Source of the DNA: Magicicada septendecula
Lineage: Eukaryota > Arthropoda > Insecta > Hemiptera > Cicadidae
Assembly (NCBI GenBank): GCA_034769895.1
Contig: CM068371.1
Location: forward strand, 403,851,969 to 403,915,968
Reading direction: 5' to 3'
DNA length: 64,000 bases
The translations under genes were made by a program, and so were the position numbers. The notes under the pieces were generated by a model. The model saw nothing but the letters and a program-made list of their open reading frames with translations, had not been told where the DNA came from and did no database searches. Below are positions 26,301 through 36,510 of the stretch, one piece after another (the first letter of the stretch is position 1; every line of letters starts with the position of its first letter).

Positions 26301-28462
26301 GGAGCAAAAAAAGGGATTTAGATGACAGCGATAAACGTGAAAGCGAGAAGAAAGTTAAAAACTCACCAGCACCTTGCCCTGTTGAGCTTCAACCAGGGCC
26401 TTCTTCCATTCCATCACTCAGCAAGTCACCTAAACCTGATGCTGAAGACTGCTGTGAGTGTGAGAATGATTTGGACCGGTGGATCGGATGGACGTCTCAG
26501 ATGACAGCGCCAAAAAAAAAGGAATTGTTGACAAACTGTTGGGTTCCACCCACTACTTATGACTTTGCTAAAGATGTCGGCCTCTCAAGCAGGAAGTTTA
26601 ATCATGGTTGGCTTCAAACTTACTCCCCTTGGTTAGCATATTCGAAGGGGTCGAAAGGCGCACTCTGCAAATTCTGTGTGCTGTTCCCACCCCTTCCTGG
26701 TACAGTGAAGGGTGTTTTAGGATCGTTCATTGTAACTCCTTTTATACGTTACAAACATTTACATGAAAATTGCAAAAGTCATGCTTCCACCCACTGGCAC
26801 AAAGCTGCAGTAAGTGCAGCCAAAACCTTTATGGACAAAATTCCTGTCGACGTTCAGGTGATATCGGGCCACAAGATACTAATAGAAGAAAACAAAAAAA
26901 TTTTAGCATCGATAATTTCTACAATCATATTTTGTGGTACCCATGATTTGCCTCTGAGGGGAAATGAGCAGCATGAAGGTGTATTTCAAGACCTGATCCA
27001 CTTCCGAATCGATGCTGGTGACCAAGAACTAAAACGTCACTGTGATATCCTTAATATGAGAAAAAATGCAACATATATGTCCCCTCAGATCCAGAATGAA
27101 ATTATTGATCTCTGCGGAGCTGTTATCAAAGATGACATTATAGAACAAGCAAAGAAGGCATTTGCCTTTAGCGTGCTGGCAGATGAGACTGCTGATATAT
27201 CAGGGAAAGAGCAGCTGTCTATCGGTTTGCGCTTCTTCGATGAAAAAGAAATGCAAGTTCGGGAAGAGTTTGTGGGTTTTGTGGAACTTCCTGCCCTCAA
27301 TGCCACCACGATTGCAACAGCGATAGACAAGTTTCTGGAAAAAGAAGGACTTGACCCGAAGAAATGTGTAGGTCAGGGTTATGATGGATGTTCAGCTATG
27401 GCTGGCAAGTATGGAGGTGTACAATCGATTATAAGAAATAAGTATGAGAAAGCTATCTTCTTTCATTGTGCATCACACAAATTAAATCTTGTTGTAAATG
27501 ACTTGAATAGTGTTCCACAAATACGCAACACCATCGCCACTATCAAAGACATTATAAGGTTCTTCAGAGAGTCAGTGTTGAGAAGACGCTACGCCCCGAA
27601 CATTCCAATGCTCTGTGAGTCGCGATGGTCCCAAAAATACAAGAGTATTTCAGTTTTTAACGAGCATTTCATAAAAATTGTTGAAGGGTTGAAGAGATTA
27701 TCACTGGAAGAAGGAAATTCGAACACGAGGAATCAGGCATTTCAATTACATTCTGCAGCCACAAAACCTGAATTTATTGTTGCTGTTGCCTTGATAGCCA
27801 AATATTCTGCCTTATTGGAACCTGTTGTAAATGCTCTTCAATTTAAAACCCTGGACCTGGTCCAGTGCTCAAAACACATCAAACGGATCCTTGGAGTGAT
27901 AACAACTCATCGTAGTGATGCAGAGAAAGTTACTACAGAGCTTGTAAATGGTGTTGACGAGATTACCAAAGATGTTAGAGTGGAATTGACAGTCCCAAGA
28001 TCTATTCAAAAACAAAAACATCGCTCCAATCCTCCAGCTTCCAGTCCTTTAGAGTACTGGAACAGATCCTTGGTAATTCCTTACTTGGATTCATTAGTTT
28101 CTTCACTGGAGGCACGTTTTTCAGATGAACACTCACCTGCCTTTTCAATTTTGTCTCTACATCCGTTAATTATGCTCGAGATAGCAGATCTAGTAAAAGA
28201 GGCTGAAATCTTTTACCCGGCCACAAAAAAAGCGCTGCTTATCTCTATTACTCTGCCTTGCACCACTTGTACTGTAGAGCGGTCGTTTAGTACGTTGCGG
28301 AGAGTAAAGACCTGGCTTAGGTCGACGATGACAGGGGAGTGTCTCAATGGACTATGCTTAATGAGTGTCCACAGAAAAACTGCTTTAGAAAAAAAGGAGC
28401 AATTGGAGAAGGAAGTGCTGAAAAGGTTTTCTGAAAATCCAAGAAAACTTATTTTAGTTTAA
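26301..28462 (+). CDS. ZMYM1-like hAT transposase (main exon)
   Basis: A long uninterrupted frame for a hAT-superfamily transposase of the ZMYM1/TTF-type class. Residues are numbered from the frame opening at 26276: a TTF-type zinc-finger region at about 110-180 (CKFC, then HENCKSH and HWH), the catalytic-fold segment with LADETAD (D303), GYDG (D370) and HCASH (397-401), and the C-terminal hAT dimerisation region at about 632-700 (TVERSFSTLRRVKTWLRST). The frame opens with TTG, not ATG, and a splice acceptor (TTTATTTTAG at 26291-26300) precedes the conserved part, so the true start is probably in an upstream exon I cannot locate. The first in-frame ATG is residue 76. It runs opposite to EOGT. 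No clear terminal inverted repeats were found; it may be a stranded transposon or a co-opted gene. Confidence 0.8.
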
Positions 28463-28690
28463 CATTTTTTAGTTTTTTGATTTAGTTTTTATTTTAGTTT
28501 AACTTATTTTAGTAAGTTATTTTAGTAACATGTTTTAGTTTAATACTTTGTGATAATATATCCTTTGCTAGTTTGCATACGAAAAACTAATATTGTTTTA
28601 AAAATATATAATTGTATAAAATTATACTGTACTATACTAATTTTATATCATACCGTACTATAAAACTTTAATTTTTTCATTTATCACGGT
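28463..28690 (+). other. AT-rich 3' flank of the hAT frame
   Basis: Contains repeats of TTTTAGTTT and no terminal repeat. BEL element 2 inserted at ACGGT (28686-28690). Confidence 0.5.
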
Positions 28691-29157
28691 TGTTGCGGTT
28701 TGGAAGCTCTTGAAGAATCGCGAGTTGTTCCAAAGACGCTAATAAGGAAGGCTGGATTGTTTGTTAGAAAGAAGTGGACTGTATTTGAGATATTGAACAT
28801 GCGTTTATTGAATAATTTGGTTTGTTAGTTACGATCGGCACGTGCGGAAGCGTTTTGAGGCGATAATGCCCGAAATCAACTTTGAATGAAATCGTGGTCC
28901 ATGGTAGATGGACGCAGGTAGACGATTAAAGTTGAATGTTATAAATGTATGCTGAATAATAGCCAAAAGCAGCGGCTGTAAGAGAAGTGTTTAACGAGAG
29001 TTGCGCTCGGAGTCGTGTTATAAACTAAACTAATACTGGCTTGCAGTCGGCTAGGCTGGCCGATTGCAAGGTTTGATAAAGGCGTGACGTCATCCGCGCG
29101 TGCCGTGCAATGTTAGTAGGCTGCTTACAACTGACAAAACAGTACAAAGTTTAAACA
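28691..29157 (-). repeat. 3' LTR of BEL element 2
   Basis: 467 bp. On the minus strand it starts TGTTTAAAC and ends GCAACA. I found no difference from the other LTR. Confidence 0.95.
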
Positions 29158-29905
29158 TACTGCCCGCCAAAATCGGGACGATTTTGTACATTAACGGTTA
29201 AATTGAACAATATAATACTTAGACTTACATGTCGTAAGCGATACAATAATTGGCGCACTGGCCAGAGAGCAATGACATAATAAACATAATATACTTAAAG
29301 ACTTATATATAAAATTTGTAGAAAACAAAATTCATTAATCTAGCACAAAGCTTAAGTCAAAACAAAACAATTTCTGTGCTAGAAAAGGTACAACAAATAA
29401 AAAATCGTGATAAAAATGAACCTTTACATAACTGAACATGATCTCTCTTGAAGCATAACATATGGATAAAAAATACATATATTTAAACCTTGACAAACGT
29501 AAATAATAATCTTAAATTATATAAGAGAAACCATCTTGATCACTGCTTCATATATAGTAACAGAAATAATAGAAACATAATGTTTTGACCCTTAGAAAAT
29601 ACAATACATATATAGAATAATTGCCACTATAACTGACACTTGTGGTTCTCAGAATTTGAATCACACAAACATATTAACGATACACAACATTCATAATAAT
29701 TGATAGTACATATGAGACATAGTCACTGTTGCTGTAGTAGCTAGCGACACTTAACAATGTTACAATGCTTATGATACAATTGACTTGTATGCTCGCCCCG
29801 GGGAATGTCCCGGGCGTGTTCCATGTAATGTGACACGCACACACTCATACATACACACACACACACACACACACACCTCGTGTGTCTCGTATGGCACGCA
29901 TACGA
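29158..29905 (-). other. BEL element 2 3' noncoding region
   Basis: AT-rich DNA between the pol stop and the 3' LTR, with a CA microsatellite at about 29848-29876. No env-like frame. Confidence 0.7.
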
Positions 29906-32900
29906 TTAGCTTGTTGCCACCGGAAGGGGGCATAATTTGTGGATGGGTCGGCGTAAGATACCTAGCGCAGTGCGTACTTCTGCGACGCGTACTAAGGAAT
30001 CTTGACCCGGAAAAACATTGGTAATTACCCCACGCTTCCATTCTAGAGGGGGGGAATTGTCATCCAAAATGAGGACAAGTTGTCCGAGCTTCAAATTTTT
30101 AAATGGGGTGCGCCATTTGTTGCGCTGCTGCAGCTGGTGCAGATAATCCCTAGACCACCGTTTCCAGATGGTCTGCGTAAATTTTTGGAGCAGAAGCCAT
30201 CTGCCCAAATGAGTATTATTGCCTTGTGTATAGTCGGGTTCCGGAAGTGCCGTCAGTGGAGCACCGACCAAAAAATGAGCGGGTGTTAAGGGTTCAGGGT
30301 CTCTAGCATCGTCGGACACGGCGCATAACGGGCGTGAATTAAGGCAAGCCTCAATTTGAGAAAGAAGGGTAGAATATTCCTCAAAATTCAAGATCGTACC
30401 GCCAATTACGCGACGTAAATGGAATTTAACACTCCTTACACCACTTTCCCACAAACCACCGAAATGAGGGGCTGAAGGGGGGATAAAGGACCATTTGATG
30501 CCGTGGAGACCGCAAAACTCCAGAGAAGATTGTTCAACTTCCTTGGAGGTTAAAAATTTGTACCAATCATGCAACGTGTGGTTGGCACGACGAAAATTCG
30601 TGCCATTATCCGAAAATATTTGCGCGGGAATACCTCTGCGCGATATGAACCTTTTTAAAGCCGCTATAAAGGCGTTGGAAGTAAGATCCGACACCAATTC
30701 TAAATGGATGGCCCTAGTACACATGCATATAAATAGAGCGATATATGCCTTGGTCGTGGACTTAGAGCGCTGCCCGCCATGGCGCAAAAACACCGGACCT
30801 GCGTAATCCACGGCCGACTGTGAGAATGGCCTTGACGGCGTGACCCTAGAAGAGGGTAATTGACCGAGTAATTGATTCGCGCCTTTAGCCCGGAAACGAA
30901 AACAAGTGACCCACTTATGTATCACTGAGCGGATATAGGACTTATCGTGTATGATCCAATACTTACGCCTAAGCGAAGCTTGAGTTGATTGCACTCCAGC
31001 GTGCAACAAACGGATGTGTTCGTATTCAATTATTAATCTCGTGAGATGAGAGTGCGGGTGTAAAATTATTTGGTGTTTAGTCTCGTAGCTAAGTGGGGAG
31101 AATTGCAAGCGTCCACCCACTCTTAAAATGCCTGATTTATCCAGGAATGGGTTGAGAGCAAGAATTTTACTACTGCGTGGAAGGCACCGGTGTGCCTCAA
31201 GTTCCCTAACCTCTACGTCGAAATGCAACTTCTGAGATTGCCGGACAAAAACCAAGAGCGCGTCAGACAATTCCTGAGCCGACAAAAAGGACGTGTCTCT
31301 ATCAACCACCGCGAGCCTAGAATTGCGAAGAAATCGACGGCAGTATGCGAAGACGCGAATAAGCCTCGTAAGAGATGAATAGTTTTCAATGTAACTATGT
31401 GTTGAGGACGCGACAATTAGTGAGGTTTGAGCCTGCTTGCGACGTTCCTCTTCAATGTCGGGAAAGGTACAGGGAGTATTAATGTCGAACGCGCTGACCG
31501 GCCATGAGGCCGCATCACGAGCCAACCAGGAGGGACCATGCCACCATTGAGCATGACAGTGCAGACTACGAGGGAGGCAACCGCGCGATAAAACGTCGGC
31601 AGGGTTGTCATTCGATACTACATGACGCCAAGTTCCCCTGCTGCTAACAAGACGCTGTATTTCTGCGACACGGTTAGCCACAAATACCTTCCAGCGGGAA
31701 GATTGCTGATGTATCCAGTACAACGCTATCGTCGAATCCGAATAAAGATATAATCCGTCAAAATTGTAATCGACGGCATTTAAAACCTTGGACGTTAATT
31801 GAGCCAACAATAAACAAGCACAAAGTTCAAGTCTAGGAAGCGTTATCTGTTTCAGCGGAGCGACCCTAGATTTAGCACACAACAAGTTTGATGATATGGC
31901 GCCGTTCGAATAGACCGCCCGCACATAAATGCAACACGCGTAACCTTTAACCGAAGCGTCGGCGAATCCGTGCAGCTGCAATGAACTAACTGGGTAACTG
32001 TTCGAACTCTTAACCGACCTCGTAATCTCAAAATGGGTGTCAGAAACTAATTGGGCGTATAATTCCGACCATTGATTGGCTAGTGACCCGGACAAGGGTT
32101 CGTCCCAATCAGTGCCCGCCAACCACAACTGCTGCACGAAATGCTTGCAGCAAAATGTGATGGGAGCAATTAGACCTAGTGGATCATAGATCCCGGCAAT
32201 GATTGACAACACGCTTCTCTTGTTGAGAACGGTTAGATTGTCATCACCCCTAACGGTGTACAAAAAGTTATCCCCCTCAACATTCCACTGTATGCCCAAG
32301 GTACGCACGTTTTGACCCTTGCTGAAGTCACGGGTTACTTGGGCGCGAAGAGTCATAATCTTATGGTGGTTAGAGAACCATTTGTGTAACGAAAAACCAT
32401 ACCTCCTCAACAACTTCTCGATCTCGCCTTTCATTTCAGCTAAGCTGTTCGGATCATCCGAACCCGTTATGAGATCGTCTACGTAAAAGTCATTTGCTAT
32501 GGCCTTAGCAGCGGTAGGGTAGTCGACTTTATTTTCATATGCTATTTGAGCCAGACAACGCGTAGCAAGGAAGGAGGCACTAGCAGTGCCATATGTAACC
32601 GTCCTTAACGCGTAATGTCGTAATTCCTTATGCGGTGCATCACGCCAAACAATGCGTTGCAAGTTTGAATCCTTAGGATTAACAATGATCTGGCGATACA
32701 TCTTTTCAATGTCCGCAATAAGTACGTATCGGTGGGTGCGGAACCGAACCATTATCGAAAACAGATCCTGCTGGATCGTAGGACCGACCATTAAAGTGTC
32801 GTTAAGGGACAAATTATTGGTGGTTTTAGCGGATGCGTCAAATACCACGCGCAATTTAGTGGTTAAGCTAGAGTCTTTGAAGACTGCGTGATGGGGCAGA

Positions 32901-35041
32901 TAAAAGATCTCTGACCTGTCAAGCGACAGATCGTATTCATTAAGCGGCGACATGTGGCCAAGTCTTAAGTAGTCACTCATGAACTCACTATAATCCTTGT
33001 AAAGGGTAGGGTTCTGCTTGAATTTGAATTCCAACGATTGGAATCTTCGTATTGCTCCGCGGAGAGAATCTCCCAAATAAGATTTATCAGATCTGCGGGG
33101 CAGGGCTACCACGAATCTCCCGTCGCGATTGCGGCTAGTGTTTTCCACGAAATGCCTTTCACACGGTGAGTCCTCAGATCGGGCTTCGCGACTAGAGATT
33201 TCCTCCAACTTCCAAAATTCCTTTAGTTGCGAGGAAACCTGATTATCATCCTTACAGACCACAAATGAAGAAACCGTTCTAGTCATGTCGACGTTGAATG
33301 GTAAGTCACCGGCCAAAATAAATCCTAACTTGGTTTCCTGAATTATAGGAAAGTGTGGTCCGCGCGTATATTTCACAGGTTCAATTAATTGTAGAAAATA
33401 TTGAGCGCCGATTAATATATCGACTTGCGATGAGCAATGTAGGTGAGGATCCGCCAGGAATATGCGCTTGGGTAAATTTAAAGAGGTAAGATTGAACGAC
33501 TCCGCCGGTAAATTATTAGTTATACTGGGTAATACGGCACAATGTACGTTTAACGTGAAGGGTTTATAGCGTGAATGTAGCCTTACGTTAGTACTGAAGT
33601 CAGCCTGGGAAAGCGAGTTGTTTATACCCGTGATGGGCAATTGCGATTTAACTAATTGGAGGCCCAACCTGCGGGCGAAATCCATTGTGCAAAAGTTCGC
33701 TTGAGAACCGGAATCCAGTAATATCCTAACGGGAAATTTTTTGCCGACCTTATTGTATGTCATACAGACGGCGGTAGATAACAATACCGATTTATTGGTC
33801 TGTGATTTCAGTGAGCACTGGTTGTTAACAGAAGTTACGTCCCTGTTGGGGACATGAATCATGGTGTGGTGACGCCTAGAACATTTTTTACACGAAAATT
33901 TGGAGGGACATTTTGAACCCTCGTGTCCCGAACGGAGACAGTTTAAGCAAAGTTTGTTTTTCAGTAACGCATTTTTTCTATCAGGGATAGACAGCGATAT
34001 AAATTGTGGGCAATCGTTAAGTCTATGTTCACCGTTACATAGCCTGCATAAATTATTTCTAATATGTGAGTGGAATGCGCCCTTTGGATTGCTTATCTGT
34101 TTAACTGCCTTGCGATAAGGAGACTTATCGCTTTTGTTCAACCTGCTCGTTGGGCTAGTCGCGTTATCGATATTTTGCAGTAGTTTCCTACGTGAATTTA
34201 AAAAATTTATAAAATTATTAAAATCAGGGAGTTTATGCTCCGATAAACTCTCTTTCCACAAACGTAAAGTGTAACTGTCAAGTTTTTTGGCTAGATAATT
34301 TACGACAATAATTTCAAACGTGTTGACTGGCAGTTTGAGATTATTTAAAGCGTTTATATTTCCAGAGATTTGATCAATAAATTGCGATATGCTACCTTGG
34401 GATTCCTGCTGGACTAATGGTACGTCTAGTACATTCCACACGTGGTGAGCGGAGACAATCAGCTTACTATCATATCTATTCCTCAACAGATCGATAGCCA
34501 CCGCGTAATTTTCATGTGTTATGGGTAATGATTTTATTACGTTAAGCGCCTCGCCATGTAATGACGAGTGCAAATAATGAAGCTTCTGTATATCTGTCAG
34601 GTCTGTTCTGACATGAATTAGTTCCATAAAAATATGGTAATAATGTTGCCATTCCACAATACTACCCTCGAACCGTGGTAATTTTATTGGTTCCAATTGA
34701 ATGGGGGTTGTTTTAGGCTGTTTACCATCAGTATTAATTAGTGGTTTTTGGTTCAAGTGCTCAGATTGCTCCAACAAGTGTTGCAATTTACATTCTATAG
34801 CACAGAGATCGTCCTCCGTTTGCACTCTATCACTTGTTGAAGCAACGTCTGCTTCCTCAGCCTCGATTTGTGACTGTATCTCGTCATATTTGGTGGATAA
34901 TTCCATCAAATGACGCAGTTTTATTTTGAGCGCATGAGGATCGCTGTTTAACACATCAAAATTATCCGCGAAGGTATTTATTCGGGATATTGAGGCCTTA
35001 ATTGTACCTCGTTTTTTTATCAGAGCCCTTACATCGGCCAT
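29906..35041 (-). CDS. BEL/Pao gag-pol polyprotein
   Basis: A 1711-residue frame from ATG 35041. Gag: DUF1759-type region at about 115-290 (LPRFEGSIVEWQHYY), zinc knuckles 332-394 (CRLCNGEHRLNDC, CLNCLRSGHEGSKC). Aspartic protease at 440-457 (LLDSGSQANFC). RT at about 715-860 with LIADIEKMYRQ and FYVDDLITG. RNase H from about 1022 (HGFADAS; E1072; SDST at 1101). Integrase zinc region 1330-1383, core residues D1412 (VDYAG), D1478 (SDNGTN) and E1532 (WESG), and a DUF5641-like C-terminus. Odd point: the integrase finger reads HKWVTCFRF, so the first Cys of the CxxC pair is Trp (residue 1377, codon TGG), whereas element 1 keeps CVKC. Otherwise intact; it may be transcribed but perhaps cannot integrate by itself. 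Confidence 0.93.
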   Translation of the reverse strand: MADVRALIKKRGTIKASISRINTFADNFDVLNSDPHALKIKLRHLMELSTKYDEIQSQIEAEEADVASTSDRVQTEDDLCAIECKLQHLLEQSEHLNQKPLINTDGKQPKTTPIQLEPIKLPRFEGSIVEWQHYYHIFMELIHVRTDLTDIQKLHYLHSSLHGEALNVIKSLPITHENYAVAIDLLRNRYDSKLIVSAHHVWNVLDVPLVQQESQGSISQFIDQISGNINALNNLKLPVNTFEIIVVNYLAKKLDSYTLRLWKESLSEHKLPDFNNFINFLNSRRKLLQNIDNATSPTSRLNKSDKSPYRKAVKQISNPKGAFHSHIRNNLCRLCNGEHRLNDCPQFISLSIPDRKNALLKNKLCLNCLRSGHEGSKCPSKFSCKKCSRRHHTMIHVPNRDVTSVNNQCSLKSQTNKSVLLSTAVCMTYNKVGKKFPVRILLDSGSQANFCTMDFARRLGLQLVKSQLPITGINNSLSQADFSTNVRLHSRYKPFTLNVHCAVLPSITNNLPAESFNLTSLNLPKRIFLADPHLHCSSQVDILIGAQYFLQLIEPVKYTRGPHFPIIQETKLGFILAGDLPFNVDMTRTVSSFVVCKDDNQVSSQLKEFWKLEEISSREARSEDSPCERHFVENTSRNRDGRFVVALPRRSDKSYLGDSLRGAIRRFQSLEFKFKQNPTLYKDYSEFMSDYLRLGHMSPLNEYDLSLDRSEIFYLPHHAVFKDSSLTTKLRVVFDASAKTTNNLSLNDTLMVGPTIQQDLFSIMVRFRTHRYVLIADIEKMYRQIIVNPKDSNLQRIVWRDAPHKELRHYALRTVTYGTASASFLATRCLAQIAYENKVDYPTAAKAIANDFYVDDLITGSDDPNSLAEMKGEIEKLLRRYGFSLHKWFSNHHKIMTLRAQVTRDFSKGQNVRTLGIQWNVEGDNFLYTVRGDDNLTVLNKRSVLSIIAGIYDPLGLIAPITFCCKHFVQQLWLAGTDWDEPLSGSLANQWSELYAQLVSDTHFEITRSVKSSNSYPVSSLQLHGFADASVKGYACCIYVRAVYSNGAISSNLLCAKSRVAPLKQITLPRLELCACLLLAQLTSKVLNAVDYNFDGLYLYSDSTIALYWIHQQSSRWKVFVANRVAEIQRLVSSRGTWRHVVSNDNPADVLSRGCLPRSLHCHAQWWHGPSWLARDAASWPVSAFDINTPCTFPDIEEERRKQAQTSLIVASSTHSYIENYSSLTRLIRVFAYCRRFLRNSRLAVVDRDTSFLSAQELSDALLVFVRQSQKLHFDVEVRELEAHRCLPRSSKILALNPFLDKSGILRVGGRLQFSPLSYETKHQIILHPHSHLTRLIIEYEHIRLLHAGVQSTQASLRRKYWIIHDKSYIRSVIHKWVTCFRFRAKGANQLLGQLPSSRVTPSRPFSQSAVDYAGPVFLRHGGQRSKSTTKAYIALFICMCTRAIHLELVSDLTSNAFIAALKRFISRRGIPAQIFSDNGTNFRRANHTLHDWYKFLTSKEVEQSSLEFCGLHGIKWSFIPPSAPHFGGLWESGVRSVKFHLRRVIGGTILNFEEYSTLLSQIEACLNSRPLCAVSDDARDPEPLTPAHFLVGAPLTALPEPDYTQGNNTHLGRWLLLQKFTQTIWKRWSRDYLHQLQQRNKWRTPFKNLKLGQLVLILDDNSPPLEWKRGVITNVFPGQDSLVRVAEVRTALGILRRPIHKLCPLPVATS

Positions 35042-35909
35042 TATTACAGTTTGAGATAAAAAAGGGAAAGATATTTAGAAACAATTGAGCATCGAGCACG
35101 TGAACCACAAACTTAATTTTGAATGAGTTTAAATACGTTTGGTAGCTAGCGATCGTTGGTTTGAACATAAACTTACTCTCTCTAACTAATCAAACTCGTT
35201 GGCAGTTAAATTATTGAAATTATAAATCTAAATGATTACAAAGTATAGCTTTATCTTTAAAGTTCTGACTGATAATGAGCTGCCAACCATCTATTAATTT
35301 ATATTGTGTAATAAGTTAATTGTTTATATAAATATGTCAAAAAATACACACTGGGTGAAATATTATTAAAAATAAATCAAATATAGGTAAAGTTTATAGT
35401 CACGTGGCCGTCGATCCATTCGTGATGAAGCTGGCTTCGATCCCGTTTGGAGCTGCTACACCTCCTGTCTCTGCCGGTTAGCCGTTGCCTCATGTTGTAC
35501 CCTCCATCATTTAAAGCTGTGGAATCTCGAAAATGTTGTCCTGTTTCGTCCCGTCGTCTCTGGTCTACTGCTTGGCTGAATCTTGTCGAGATGACTGCGA
35601 CGTGCTTCACGATAATGGTGTCGCTCAGGACGAAAATGATGCCCGTCTGTCGTGATTAACTTCAGATTGGTTTTTCCAGAACTGATGTATATAAATAAAT
35701 GTTGTCGCCTGTGTACTCAGGTATGAGAAATCTGTGCCGTTGGGACCAAAAATGATGTAGTTTGTTTTGGCCTGAAAATGTGAAATCCTGCCTGATTGGA
35801 CCAAAAATGATGTCGTTTTTGGCCTGAAATGTGAAATCCGGTCCGGTGGGACCAAAAATGATGTCGTTTTTGGCCTGAAATGTGAAATCCGGTCCGGTGG
35901 GACCAAAAA
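35042..35909 (-). other. BEL element 2 leader with tandemly repeated primer-binding region
   Basis: Untranslated leader. Next to the 5' LTR a unit of about 51 bp is repeated roughly 3.5 times (35735-35909 in plus coordinates). Each unit carries GGGACCAAAAATGATGT or a close variant, so the putative primer-binding sequence is present in several copies. The copies nearest the LTR are almost identical and the farthest is the most diverged. Confidence 0.75.
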
Positions 35910-36376
35910 TGTTGCGGTTTGGAAGCTCTTGAAGAATCGCGAGTTGTTCCAAAGACGCTAATAAGGAAGGCTGGATTGTTTGTTAGAAAGAAGTGGACTG
36001 TATTTGAGATATTGAACATGCGTTTATTGAATAATTTGGTTTGTTAGTTACGATCGGCACGTGCGGAAGCGTTTTGAGGCGATAATGCCCGAAATCAACT
36101 TTGAATGAAATCGTGGTCCATGGTAGATGGACGCAGGTAGACGATTAAAGTTGAATGTTATAAATGTATGCTGAATAATAGCCAAAAGCAGCGGCTGTAA
36201 GAGAAGTGTTTAACGAGAGTTGCGCTCGGAGTCGTGTTATAAACTAAACTAATACTGGCTTGCAGTCGGCTAGGCTGGCCGATTGCAAGGTTTGATAAAG
36301 GCGTGACGTCATCCGCGCGTGCCGTGCAATGTTAGTAGGCTGCTTACAACTGACAAAACAGTACAAAGTTTAAACA
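35910..36376 (-). repeat. 5' LTR of BEL element 2
   Basis: 467 bp, flanked on the right by ACGGT. It would contain the element's promoter. Confidence 0.95.
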
Positions 36377-36461
36377 ACGGTATTTGTACGTAATTCTGTT
36401 TTGTCATTGTTGCCACGTTTTAATTAAAATCACATTATTATTTGTGACTTTTGGTGATTAT

Positions 36462-36510
36462 TTAACCCTTAAAGCATCTTGGGGTCTCAGACACCCCAGA
36501 ACATCTTTTC
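36462..36510 (+). repeat. Possible piggyBac-like terminus
   Basis: TTAACCCTTAAAGC followed by GGGGT-CTCAGAC-ACCCC, resembling a piggyBac end (TTAA target, CCC start, nearby hairpin). No matching right end was seen, so this is tentative. Confidence 0.22.

Larger units (their letters stand above)
28691..36376 (-). mobile_element. BEL/Pao LTR retrotransposon 2 (young, nearly intact)
   Basis: A 7686-bp element on the minus strand with 467-bp LTRs that look identical throughout, a 5-bp target-site duplication ACGGT (28686-28690 and 36377-36381), and a single open gag-pol frame. Beside the 3' LTR the minus strand reads TTTTGGCGGGCAGTA, a BEL-type polypurine region. Beside the 5' LTR it reads TTTTTGGTCCCACCGGAC, the putative primer-binding site. 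Identical LTRs imply a recent insertion. One integrase zinc-binding position is changed (see gag-pol). Confidence 0.95.

Noticed and set aside
35625-36019. Three overlapping minus frames with repeated FGPTGPDF-like peptides
   Set aside because: Produced by the 51-bp leader repeats of BEL element 2 and running into its LTR; untranslated leader.
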